Made by a program: the position numbers and the translations under genes. DNA of 64,000 bases from Prorocentrum cordatum (Eukaryota; Sar; Dinophyceae; Prorocentrales; Prorocentraceae): NCBI GenBank assembly GCA_963575745.1, contig CAUYUJ010014554.1, positions 317,501-381,500 on the forward strand. Direction: 5' to 3'. Shown piece after piece: positions 25,081 through 37,000 of this stretch (positions within the stretch are counted from its first letter, which is position 1; the number at the start of each line of letters is the position of its first letter). The notes under the pieces were generated by a model. It worked only from the letters and a program-made list of their open reading frames with translations, was not told the origin of the DNA and searched no databases.

Positions 25081-27370
25081 ACTTCGGCACCAGAGAGAAT
25101 GCCGATGGGAATGTTCCCGTCTTCCGATCAGAGAATGATTTTTTAAATTGGGTTATCGCCATTGGGTTTAGGAAGTCAACATTGCCCCCGTGTAAAAATC
25201 TATCAGCGGTACGCCGCCGCCGCGCACGCGCGCGCGCTGGCGATTGGCACGTTTGCGTTCAGCATCGTATATCCACACGGGGATGCCCCCGTCTTCCGAT
25301 CAGAGAATGATTTTTTACATTGGGTTTTCGCCATTGGATTTTTGAGTTCAAGCTCGCTCCCGTTGGCAGCAAAACCTACCAGGACCTATCAGCGGCATGC
25401 CGCCGCCGCGCGCGCGATCGGCATGTCTGCATCATGGGGATGTTCCGATTTTCCGATCAGAGAATGATTTTTTACATTGGTTTTTCGCCATTGGGTTTTG
25501 GAGCTCAGCATAGTTCCCGTTGTATACAAAAACAAAACATATGCCAGCGGCACGCCGCCGCCGCGCGCGCGCTGGCGATTGGCGCGTGCGCATTCAGCGT
25601 CGCATATCCACATGGGGATGTCCCCGTCTTCCGATCAGAGAATGAATGTTTACATTGGGTTTTTGCCATTGGGTTCTGAAGTTCTACAGCGCCCCCAGCG
25701 CATCAAATCTATCAGCGGCATGCCGCCGCCGCGCGCGCGTTGGCGATTGGCATTTTTGCATTCAATGTCGCATATCAACACTGGGATGTTCCCATCTTCC
25801 GATCAGGGAATGAATGTTTACATTGGGTTTCCGCCGTTGGGATCTGGGGTGCAATATCGCTCCCGCTGTATCAAGTTTATCAGCGGCATGCCGCCGCCGC
25901 GCGCGCGCTCCTTGACGATTGGAACGTTTGCATTCAGTGTCGTATATCCACATGGGGATGCCCCCGCCTTCCGATCAGAGAATGATTTGTTGCATTGGGT
26001 TTTCGCCATTGGGTTTTGGAGATCAAATTTCGTCCCGAATATCAACTATCAGCGGGATGCCACCGCCGCGCGCGAGACATTTCGCCCCGCCGTATGCAAT
26101 CTATCAGCGGCACGCCGCCGCCGCGCGCGCGGCGGCGGATTGGCATTTTTGCATTCAGTGTCGTATATCCACACTGGTATGTTCCCATCTTCCGATCAGA
26201 GAATGAATTTTTACACTGGGTTTTTGCCATTGGATTTTGAAGTTCAACTTCGCTCCCGTTATATAGCCGTTATATGAACCCTATCAGCGGCATGCAGCCG
26301 CCGCCCGCGTGCGCGCGCGCGCATTGGCGATTCTAATGTGTGCATTCAGCGTCGCATGTCCACATGGGGATGGTCCTGTCTTCCGATCAGAGAATGGATG
26401 TTTACATTGGGTTTTCGCCATTGGGTTTTGGAGTTCAACATGGCCCCCGTTGTATAAATCTATCAGCGGCATGCCGCCGCCGCGCGCGCTCGCGCGCTGG
26501 CGCTCGGCAGTTGAGCATTCAGTGTAGCATATCCACATTGGGGTGTTCCCGTCTTCCGATCAGGGAATGATTTTTTACTTTGGGTTTTCGCCATTGGATT
26601 TTGGAGTTCGACCTCGCTCACGTTGTAAAAAAAACCGGCATGCCGCCGCCGCGCGCGCGCTGGCGATTGGCATTTGTGCATTCAGTGTCGCATGTCCACA
26701 TGGGGATGCCCCTGTCTTCCGATCAGAGAATGGATTTTTACATTAGGTTTTCGCAGTTGGGTTTGGGAGTCCAACGTGGCTCACTTTGCATGACAAAATC
26801 TATCAGCGGCATGCCGCCGCCGCGCGCGCGCGTTGGCGATTGGCGCGCGCGCATCCAGTGTCGCATATACACATGGGGATGCCCCCGTCTTCCGATCAGA
26901 GAATGGTTTTTTTTACATTGGGTTTCCACCATTTGGTTTTGGAGTGCAAACTCGTTTCCGTTGTATCAAATCTATCAGCGGCATGCCGCCGCCGCGCTCG
27001 CGCTCCTTGGCGATGGGCAGTTTTGCATTCAGTGTCCCGTTTCCTGATCAGAGAATGAATTTTTTACATTGGGTTTCCGCCATTCGGTTTTGGATATCAA
27101 GTTTCGCCCCTTTGCGTAAAATTTTCCAGCGGCATGCCGCCGCCGCGCGCGCGCGAAACTTCGCCCCGTTGTATAGATAGAAATCTATCAGCGGCATGCC
27201 GCCGCCGCGCGCGCCGGCATTTTTGCGTTCGGCGTTTTATTTTATATCCACACTGGGATGTTCCCGTTTCCCGATCAGAGAAGGAATTGCAATGGGTTTT
27301 CGCCATTGGGTTTTGGAGTTAAACATCGCCCCCGCTGTATCAAATCTATCAGCGGCACGCCGCATTCGCG
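25080..27370 (+). repeat. Satellite of about 170 bp with conserved 12-bp palindrome, about 13 monomers
   Basis: Each monomer runs TATCAGCGGCATGCCGCCGC, (GC)n, a TGGCGATTGGCA segment, CATTCAGTGTCGCATATCCA, CTTCCGATCAGAGAATGA and TTTTCGCCATTGGGTTTTGG. Starts are near 25201, 25389, 25546, 25710, 25880, 26047, 26101 (short), 26283, 26461, 26636, 26802, 26973, 27128, 27187 and 27347. Many monomers are stop-free in one or more frames, but indels shift the frame, so the ORFs are not taken as genes. Confidence 0.95.
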
Positions 27371-29692
27371 CATTCAGCGCCGCTTCGCAACCCAGGCAGG
27401 GCGCGCGGCGCGCAGGGAGTGGCTCCTGAGCCGCAGTACTCTATCCACGCTGGGGTCGCAGGGCGTGGCAGGCGTGGCCTGGCGCCAGAAGGGGGCGCGC
27501 AGGAATCTGCCCCGGAGCGCAGGGCGCCAGGGCGGGGAGGGGGGGGAGAAAAGAAAAGAAGAAAAATAATAATAATAAGAAGAAGATCAAAGAAAAACAA
27601 TGCCTAGAGCGCCACATTGCTTCCGAACAGTGAAAAGGAATGATGATTCGTTCCGGCCATCTGCGCCTGGGCCTGGAGGGCTGGGGAAGTTCACGCTGGC
27701 CTAAATTTGGATTGCGCGGTAATGGGAGGGCGACTCGCCACCTGACGGAACTTCCCCTTTCTACCTTCGCCGCCCACCCCGCCATTCCCGAGGCCCGAGG
27801 CGCGCCCGAGAGAACGTGCCCGAAATTCTCACGCCGCCCCCCCCCCCCCCTCCCCGCGCCCCCCCGACGCGGCCTCCGCATCCCCCCCGCGATGTTTTTT
27901 TAGTTTTCTCCTGCGCGTTCTCGGGGGTCGCGTGTTGACTCCAGGTTCTAGTAGCTTAGCTAGCTTAGCTAAGATTCGCTGAGATCGCCTTAGGGATCCT
28001 GGGCAACGTTTTGTTGTTTGTTCGTTTATGGTTTATGGTATCTGGCCGAACCGACGAAATCCCAAGGTTGAGGTGCTGGGGTCGCGAGGTTTCGGCGGCC
28101 CGGGTCCGAGAGTGCTCCGGGGCCCGAGCTGAAAAAAGAAAGGTCGGCAGCGCGATGGCGCGTGATGGCGCCAGGATGTCACGCTTTTACAGTTTTCGAT
28201 TCGCTTCAGCCGCGGAGGCCCCAGGGGGGCAGGCGGATTGCGAGGGGTGGAGCGGGCTGGGGGCGCCAAGTGGTTGGAATGTCAGATGCAGAAAGCTGCG
28301 GCTGGCGAGCCCAGCACGAGCCGCGTGCAAGATGCAGTGTCGGGTCGCCTCGTCCGGGAGTTTGTCGAACGGCGTCGTCTGTTGATGGAGGGGCCTGGGC
28401 CGTGGGCAGGCTTGCCGTCAACTTTCCGCACTTTGAAGTATCTAGTTGCCTTCGGCACATCCCGCTACCATGCTTGGCTGGTGGGTCAGCGGTGACCTGG
28501 ATGTCGGTTCGGAACTCGCTAGGCTAGCGGCTAGGCTTAGGGTCTGCGGGGGGCAGGTTCGAGGCCTTTGGGGGCCTCTTCTTAGGGATGCTGTTCTGCG
28601 CCCTTGGAGTTTCTCTGGGTTCCCTTTGGGGCATTTTGGGGCCTCTTGGCGGCGTCTTGGGGCCCCTTGGGGCCTTGGGGCTACCCGGGGGCTTCTACTC
28701 TCGTGGCCTCTACCCGGGGGGCGCAGTTGATTGCGGTTCCCCCCTTCAGAGGCAACGATCTTTGAGAGGGGAAGTGTAGAAACCATGCCATTCCCGAAGT
28801 CGTGCGAGAAGTGGGGGGGGGGGGGGGGAGCGGCGGAGGCCGCGATCCTTGTGTGACGGGGGTCTGAAAATTGCCTTCCCCCCAGTTCGGGCACCCCCTC
28901 GGAGGCCACTGGGTGTCTAAACTAAACGCTGTCTTCGTCAAATTCAAGCGCAAACGCGCGAGGAGGCCCATGGGCCCCTGGAGATTTGGCAATGGTGACT
29001 CCAGTCCGTCTGATAATTTCTCAGGAACGAGCCTTGGGACCTGGGGGCTCGCTCGCTCCGCGCCGCAAGGCGCGGTGGCGGATAGGGGGATCGCCTTTGC
29101 AACGTTGGCGCGGGGCGTTGCAGGCGCGCAGCAGAAGTTCGCATCCCCGAAGCAGAGAATGTCATTGCGGATATACGAGTTGATCGAAAATCCTATGTTC
29201 GCAAAGATTTCGCTTGATGAGCCGAAGTGCTCGAGGGGCAAGTTCGCAAATTCTACGCTGCGCGCGCCCACCGCGTGTCCCCCCCGTTCAGAACAAAGGG
29301 GTCCACCACCATGGCCTTGGTTCTTGATGGTATTCTTGGGTCTTGGGCTCCTCGCAAGCATGTTTGATAGGTTGAAGTTTCTTGTAATTCACAGAGCACT
29401 CTTGGTGGCGCTGCGCGCGTTGGATTTGATCGACGGGTTCTTGATGCCGCCTTGTTGCCGCGGAAACCCATTGCAAACCAAACGCCGGGAATGTCAGGCC
29501 GGAAACATGTGGGTCCGCCGCGGGCCGCGTGAGGGCCCGGCGTTTGTCGACGTTGGGGCCCGATAGATGCTAATGTTTGCAAGCGTGCACGTTGTATCAT
29601 TATTGGCATGTTGGGTCATTCTGGGTTTTCTTTGGCAGTTTGGGCTGCGTTTTTACAAGTCGGGAAATGTGGCCCATCCACCCCTGGCCGCC
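27371..29692. other. Unassigned sequence, possible gene debris
   Basis: Overlapping ORFs on both strands. One plus-strand stretch near 29130-29260 (MSLRIYELIENPMFAKISL) reads like real protein, but the opposite strand is also open there and I cannot assign it. GGGGCC-rich sequence occurs at 28560-28700. Confidence 0.4.
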
Positions 29693-30440
29693 ATGGCCCA
29701 AACCCCAACGGGGGGAAACAGAGGAGGATCGCTTCTCCTGGAAGGGGAGGGAAACGCGACCTGTGCTAGAGTCGCTGCTAGAGAAATTGCATTCAAACAC
29801 CTACGGCTGGAGGGCCTGAGGGATTCGTTCATCAAGAGGTGGTGCACAGCAGTTACACAAGAAGGTAACATTGAGATCTTGCAGTCTGTGCCTTGCCGGA
29901 TGGAGTTGCTGGTTCTCGCTTCCGCTTTAGGCTTCGACGTGTGCGCCATTGAATGTCGGCACGCTTCAGTGCGACGATTCTTGAAGTCTCGCGTGCAAGC
30001 AACAGGCCACAGCATGGAGGACGCCAGCGCTGCTTTCCTCCTCCAGCGACAGCGCGGGTTGGAGAGATTTTCTTGGTCTGGTCGTTCGCGCACCGATGGT
30101 CGAGCCAGTGGTGCCCCTGCAGTTGTCCGCGCCCGACGTCGACGTTCTGGGCGTTTCAAAGGCGCCCCCGCTGGGGGCGGAGGCAAACGACGGGCCGCGC
30201 TCCGTGAGACCATGAGATTGGCAGGTGCTGGAGGCAACCTCAGCAAAGAAGAGCGTCGGCAGAAAATGCGATTAGCACATGTCCTCGCTGCTTCGGGCGG
30301 CGTTTCCAAACAGGCTAGGTGGGCAGCCATCGGGGCCGCTGGGGCCGCAGCCCATCGCGCTGGCCAGACCCGTGCGTTCGGGCGGAAAAGAGCCCCCCGT
30401 CGCAACGTGAAGGCCATGGGGCGAGGGAGAGGGGTTTGAC
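29693..30440 (+). pseudogene. Transposon-like gene, fragment with ECRHASVRR motif
   Basis: Frame from the ATG at 29693 to a TGA at 30438. Features in order: a basic/acidic lead, RMELLVLASALGF, then CAIECRHASVRRFLKSRVQ, then HSMEDASAAFLLQRQRGLE, and a strongly basic Arg/Gly tail. An E-C-(R/K)-H-A-x-(I/V)-R-R motif followed by a Q-x-(T/H) segment is, as I recall, a hallmark of a large, repeated dinoflagellate protein family. The same frame continues past the TGA into the next fragment, so the stop probably reflects decay. Confidence 0.5.
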
Positions 30441-31080
30441 AGCCATCTTTGTGTCCACCGATTGATCCACTACCTTCCTGCACGGACCAGCAACTGGATA
30501 TGCACCGGGAATTGGCAGCCAAACGACAGAGGGTCGAGCACGATTTGCAAGTCGTTGTCCGCGGCCACCGACGTGATCTCAACAATGTTTCGGTGCAGGA
30601 GGAATCTCGCCAGCGAGTGCTGCAGGCGTGGAGCGCGGCAGCTTCGTCCAACGTCAGCGACTTAGGTATCTTCGGAGATGCTCGCCCTCCAGAGTTGGGT
30701 GCGCGCGCGGCGCCATCAGGATTGTCAGCCGCCTTGCCCGTTCAGTTTATCGAGTGGGTGCCGCCTGCGATTGCGATCTCCAAGCGCGCCCTGGCTGGGG
30801 GCAGCGCCAGCCAAAACATTTTGCGCAGGATGCTACGGGATGTTTGGGCAGAGAGGCGCGTTGGCATCAAAACCAAGGACGTCCGTGACCTTTCGGATTG
30901 CCCAGGGCCAAAAAATGCGCAACCAATGCTTCGAGGGCGGCAAGTGCATTTGCAATGAGCACGCAGTTCGGATTTTGAGCCGAAGGCTCATCGACCATGT
31001 TCTGCCCAAGTGGCTGCAACCAAAAACTCCTGGCCGGCTGCTGCGCGACAACGGCCAGGCGACGCGGCGCGTTCGAGAGT
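30441..31080 (+). pseudogene. Transposon-like gene, fragment ending in a CIC-type motif
   Basis: Continues the frame of the preceding fragment to about 30890 (helical, MHRELAAKRQRVEHDLQ, later NILRRMLRDVWAERRVGIK). It then continues in the next frame with MRNQCFEGGKCICNEHAVR to about 31080. The change of frame near 30890-30905 is a frameshift or a tiny intron. A C-x5-C-x-C motif followed by a basic stretch is expected near this position in the family I have in mind. Confidence 0.45.
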
Positions 31081-31289
31081 CATTATTTTTCGGGGGGCAG
31101 GGGTTGAAAGGAAAGGGCCTCGCGGCTTGGCTCGTTCGTTTTCGGGTTTGGTTTCGATGCGGGGGCGGCCCGGGTTGGGGCCCAGGTCGGGCATCGATTA
31201 AGACGCCTCCAGAGCGGGCCCTGCGACCCCCATCGAAATTTCATGGCCCCACAGCGCCGATATCATGTGTAGTGTTACAGTAACAGTGT

Positions 31290-31638
31290 TGCAGCTACAA
31301 AATGTTGCAGACCCAAACAGGCGATTTTGCGCATCCACAAGAAGGGCCGCGATATCCGTCTGCCGGACTTGTTTTTGCATTTATCTCACGGTAATTTGAA
31401 CGCGTGCGAGTTCCATGTGATTCGGCTTGATGTCAGAGAGGAGGAGACCGCTGAGCTTCCAGATGGGCTCGTGGACTTGCGGGCGACTTCCACCGACCCG
31501 ATCAGTTTACCCGAGGTGTTCCAGGGATTTGACATCCCTCGGAAATGGGATGTTGAACTTTGGAAAATCAGCGACAGCAGCGAGACGATCCTTTCGCTGT
31601 GCGACTTGCACGTCCAGAGCGGGCGGCGGAACTCCCCC

Positions 31639-31640
<2 letters not shown>
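31290..31640 (+). pseudogene. Transposon-like gene, 3' fragment
   Basis: A frame beginning around RIHKKGRDIRLPDLFLHLS, with CEFHVIRLDV and WDVELWKISDSSETI, ending where a (TCC)n tract starts (31639). It looks like a C-terminal beta-rich domain. No named domain is recognised. The LINE array begins immediately downstream. Confidence 0.4.
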
Positions 31641-32200
<560 letters not shown>

Positions 32201-33863
32201 GGAGTCCAAGAAAGACGCTCGCCGCCAGGAGCTCGATAGTCAGCTCCAGGACACCTTCAAGGCCCTCTTCCACGGCAACTTTAAAGCCGTCACCATCCTC
32301 GAACCCTGCAAAAGCCTAGGCAGGTATGGATCGGGCGTCGGAAAGAGGTCCCTGGCTGCCACCTTCGGCGTCAGTCTTCAAGCGGTTGACAAGGTCTTGG
32401 CGGGTTCAGGGCAACTCGGCGCCACCTACGACCTCAGCAACGTAGGTGCTGACGAGCCCACTGCAGACAAGTACCAGACCGTGTGGTTCCCTGAGGACCA
32501 GCCCATCACGATGGCAGATGCGTTCCAGAAGTCGGTGGACTTCAAGGCCCTAGGAGTCGTCAGGCACGGCAAGTCAGGCTTATTGGGGATCCGTGTTGCA
32601 CGAGGGTCAGACGCCGCCAAGGCTGCTGCCGTCAGCATCCGTGGCTGTGAAGCCACTCTCGCCAAGACGCGATACCGCATCACTGGCATTGCGGCACGCC
32701 ACGCCACGCTGACCCAGCTTGCTAAGACTCTCACGGGCCCGTCCGTCAAATGGGACTGTGAGGTCTACCACACCGCCTGGGACCCAGCCACTTCGGCTCA
32801 GTTTGCCTTAGTGCGCGCCCATCGTCCCCCACCCACATATACGGTACAGGTCGCAGGGTGCCCCATCCCGTGGAGCATCACCGAGGCCCCGTTGGCTGAG
32901 GTGGTGCCGAAGAGGGACAACGTTACCATTGTCACCCCTACCACTATCACAGAGCCTGTGACGCCGCCAGCCCGTGGTGGCGGCTTCAGCCCCGCCACGG
33001 GCACACTCCTAACCAAAGCGGCCCAGAGCCCTTACCTCCACGACCTCATGACTGCCACGCCCAAAGGCAAGGGCGTCGCACCGCTCCTGATCCCCAAGGA
33101 GGAGCCTCTAGCCAAGCGCCACCGATCCTCCAGTGGGAAACGCGACGCCACGCCGCACGCAAGATCACACGGCGCCCCAGGCCGCAGCTCCTCTGCACCC
33201 CCGCACGGCACGGATGGAGCTGCCGAGCAGACGGCCGTCCAAGGACCAGGTGGTCATGACCCGCAACTTGGCACGGTGGCGGCTGAAGGCGGGGGCCACA
33301 CGGAAGGGGACGCTGCCACAGCCGCCGAGGTACCAGGCGACGCTGACGACGTCGAGATCCTCTCATCAGGGGATGAATTCAGCGTGGCATCTCGCGAACT
33401 GAACACCCTCGGCGAACGCTTCGCAACGGCCCCTAAACTGTCAGATACCGCCACGACCCGCATCCAACACATGGAACAACAGCACGAGCTGCTTGCCAAC
33501 ACGGTGGATAACATGCAGGTTCAGCTTGCGGGCGTTCTCTCATCCCAGGCCACACTCACGGAGCACGTTTCAGGTTTGGAACGAGGGCTTGCCACCGTCG
33601 TCACCCAGCAACAGACGGCAACTACCGAAGCTGCTGCACTGCGTGGCGACATCCAGGCCCTCCTCGGGCACCTCACGGGGGGCACCATCCACCTGCCACA
33701 GGTGGCCACTCTCGAAACAAAAAAGGAGGAAGCTGCATCAGTTGCCGATCCCGTGGCTGTCTGCGGGTGGATTGACCAGCCAGGCCAGGTCACCCCAGGG
33801 ACGGGGCCCCCAGGGGCTGACAAAGGCAAAGACAAGGGTCGGGCCACTCAGGAACCCTATTGA
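32201..33863 (+). CDS. LINE ORF1, 5'-truncated (copy A)
   Basis: About 554 codons remain of roughly 860 (compare 53115-55693). It presumably encodes the RNA-binding or packaging protein that accompanies the polyprotein. There is no CCHC knuckle or RRM I can see. Visible features: DTFKALFHGNFKAV near the junction, a Pro/Thr-rich linker, a basic patch (KRHRSSSGKRDA), and a long heptad-like helix from THMEQQ-type sequence (about 33470) to LGHLT (33675), likely a trimeric or dimeric coiled coil. It ends with TGA at 33861. The upstream open frame through (CT)n is accidental. Confidence 0.75.
32970..33002 (+). repeat. Bulged-C hairpin H1 (copy A, ORF1)
   Basis: Arms GCCCGTGGTGG and CCGCCACGGGC pair over 11 bp (one T-G wobble). 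The unpaired C is at 32981, inner stem GGC:GCC, loop TTCA. The copy C equivalent shows a compensatory pair change. Confidence 0.85.
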
Positions 33864-34033
33864 AGGTGCCTCAGAGAGCCTGCCTCAGCCCTCCGAGGAA
33901 GCGCCTTCAGAGGCATCTCTTCTCTCTTCGCGTCGTATCTCTTTCTTGTCATATCATGTCAGTTTTGGCAGCAGCACGAGCAAGCTATCTGGTGTAGGGA
34001 CACCTGTCATCTTGCTGTGGGTGTGTTGTTGCA

Positions 34034-37000
34034 ATGTACATGAGCATGCAGGGGTATCTGAGGATGCGTGCTGACATGCAGCTTTTGGCTCATCGCTCGC
34101 GCCGCCCGCCAGGCCTCGCCATCATGTGGCGCCTTGCCTGCAGCCTGGCCCTCCCCTCGCTCGCTGGAGCACACCCGTCTTCAGGCGGTGCGCCCCAGCA
34201 TGGAGGTGAGGTTTTCCTGCGACACGCTGAACGTGGGACCCTTTTCTACCTCTACGATGACAGCATCTACAAGTACGATCACTGCACCATTTTGGACCCG
34301 ATCGTGAACAGCACCGTTGCCGCGGGTCCGTGCGGCATAGGCCAGGCACACAGTGGCGGCTTCAGCCCCGCTGTTGTGCCCCGCTATCGCCCTACGGGTC
34401 TCACCACCCCCCTGTGCGCTAGGGGCGAACCCGAGGAGGACCCTGCTTTCTGGCACCTGATGATGATCCGCGCCCGGCTCATACCGTGTGCTGCGGCGTG
34501 GGCACCAGGTGAGGACCACCAGGACGTGTTCTGGGCATGGCTCGAGGACTGCGTCCCGTACATCCTGGCGACGCTTCATCTGCCACAGTACGATCACCTC
34601 TTTCAGGGGGATTCTGAGGACACAACCGACGCCCTGCGTCAGCGCACCGCGGTCGACATGTGCGAGGACATCTGGCACAGAGCGGGCCCCGACAGGCAGC
34701 GCACCAACCGCAACCTCACTCGTATCCAGAGCAGCCGCGAGTACGCCACCCGCTACTTTGGCCTCCTTCTGGAATACCAGGGCGCTCGTGCCACGCTCGT
34801 CGGCCCTGAGGCTTTCACGGCACCTTTGCCGCCATACCTCTCACGGGCCCATGCTTTGCTGCCAAGAGGCCTCCCTCCACCCGACCAAGACGCCATGGCG
34901 TACCTCGCCGACGTGATCCTGCACCAACCGCCAGACATGCTGCCGCTCGTCGAGGCGGAGCTCGCCGCGGCGCCGATGGACGGCACCGATCAGGCCGCAG
35001 ATGATCCCGTATCATGGCTGCTACAGCACATCGCGGCCAGCGATATCGGCAACATATCCATGGACTCGTTCCACGCGTCGGACGATAGCCAGGACGGCAT
35101 CGATACCCAGGATCGAGACGGCACGACACCACCAGGCGACTCGGCCCAGCGTGACCGCGACAGTGAACCCTACTTTGGGCACACCTCGTTGCACAGCAGT
35201 CCGCCCCACAACTCAGCTCAGGCCGACCCTGGCGCACAGCTCAACGACGCTGAAGGCGTCACTGCCGCCGACGCGACAAGCCATTCCACTGCATCGCCAG
35301 CTCATGCCAGCCTGTGCAGTGGCGGCTTCAGCCCCGCTGCACCACTGGCTAGACCTGGACATCCCCAGACCGCAGGTGGCAGCACCACGCCCTTCACCTC
35401 TGTACACCGTGACAACGCGACTGACTCCAACCCCAGTGTCATTGGCCACTGGCAGGCCGACATCGACAACGACCCCATCGATGATGAGTACCCAGATGCC
35501 AGCGGTTCCCACGAGCCCCAGCACAGCGCAGCGGCATCACGACATTGTGGCTGCCTCATCTGCCTCTTTGTGGCCACGTACGCCATCGCGATAGCAATGC
35601 CGTACAAGGACCAGATCGACGGGTACTTGCCGACACCGAGCCGAGACCCCAGCTACCGACAACGACGACGACGCAAAGCGACGGCACCAGGCCCATCGGT
35701 GTCCACCACATCCCGACGCAAAACGACATACAATGTCACGTCCACATTGTGGGCCACTCTCAAATGGACCAGCGTCAAACTCAGAGATAGCGTCTCGGGC
35801 GGAGCCACCGCAGTCGGGGTCGGCCTCGGGGGTGTCCTGAAATGGGCCAGCGGCAAGCTAGGGGCTATTGCCACGGGTGGAGTCGTGTGTGGTCTTCTAC
35901 TCGTCGGTGCCAAACTTCTTGCCCAGGGAGCTGTCGGACACGTAGGAGCCCGCATCTGTGCGCGGGCCCTGGACTCATCCACAGCCCAGTGGTGCCTCCG
36001 CTGTTGCCAACCGAGCAGGAGGCCGCGGGACGAGGCCACATACAAAATGCCGTGCACGCTCGCCGACGAACACGACGACCAGCATGTGCACGCACTCCGA
36101 CATCCGCTGCTACAGGAACACTACGCCGCAGCAGTTGCCGCCGCAGTCGCCGATGTCACTACCGCCACCACCGCCGCCATCGTCGAAGTCACTGCCGCCG
36201 TATCGCGAGCCTCGTCTGCCACACCAAGATCGACTCGCCCGTCTCCACGAGACGGCTCCAAGAGCGGCGTGGCATTCGGTAACCTACCGACTAACGAGGA
36301 TGCCACAGCACACGGCAGCGACACCGAGGCAAGGGAAACGCGTGAGCGCACCCACGATAGCCCGTGGTCCATCTTCCGACATGCTGACGCTCGTGGTTCC
36401 TCCCCCGACGCGGACACCCAACCACCACGACGGCGAGCACGCTATGCATCACCCGACAGGCCCCAGGCGCCTTCAGGCCCTGGTATGCCTTACACAGCCC
36501 TCAAGCCACCGACACGCAACTTACGCAACACCATCCAGCGCGACCCAGCGGTCCCCGTGCCGCCGAAGAGCATACTTAACGCCCTGTATCAAAACGGCTT
36601 TGCGCTAGGTAACAGTGGCGTGTCTACAGAGGACATCAAAGACGCTCTGCGACTCCACGACCATCCTCGATTTACTCATGATCCAACACTCCAAGCGCTG
36701 GGGCCGTGGACGGACATCATGCAGAGGCCACCGAACCGCCTCACTTGGGTGCTGGAAGACTCGGGCGGGAACTCAGGCGAGACAATCTTCCCATACCTCA
36801 CGTGGGACCTCCGCCAACCCACCACCGACGCGCCCACTGTCTTCTGGCATGGGACCCGCGGCGACCTTGCGGCCCGTCTTGCTGCCAGTGGAGGGCACCT
36901 CTTGCCAGGTCCCCGCCGTGAAGCGAAGGGCCGAACTGGCACCAACGTTGGCCGCACGTACGCGAGCGTGCACCCTTCGCTGGCCGCGTGGTATGCAATG

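Noticed and set aside
25477-26277. 266-codon ORF in the 170-bp satellite
   Set aside because: The frame changes between monomers through (CG)n length variation and no conserved start exists. It is better explained by a stop-poor satellite.
34345-34380. Hairpins as iron-responsive elements
   Set aside because: An IRE has a bulged C five pairs below a CAGUGN hexaloop. Here the C is three pairs below a TTCA-type tetraloop.
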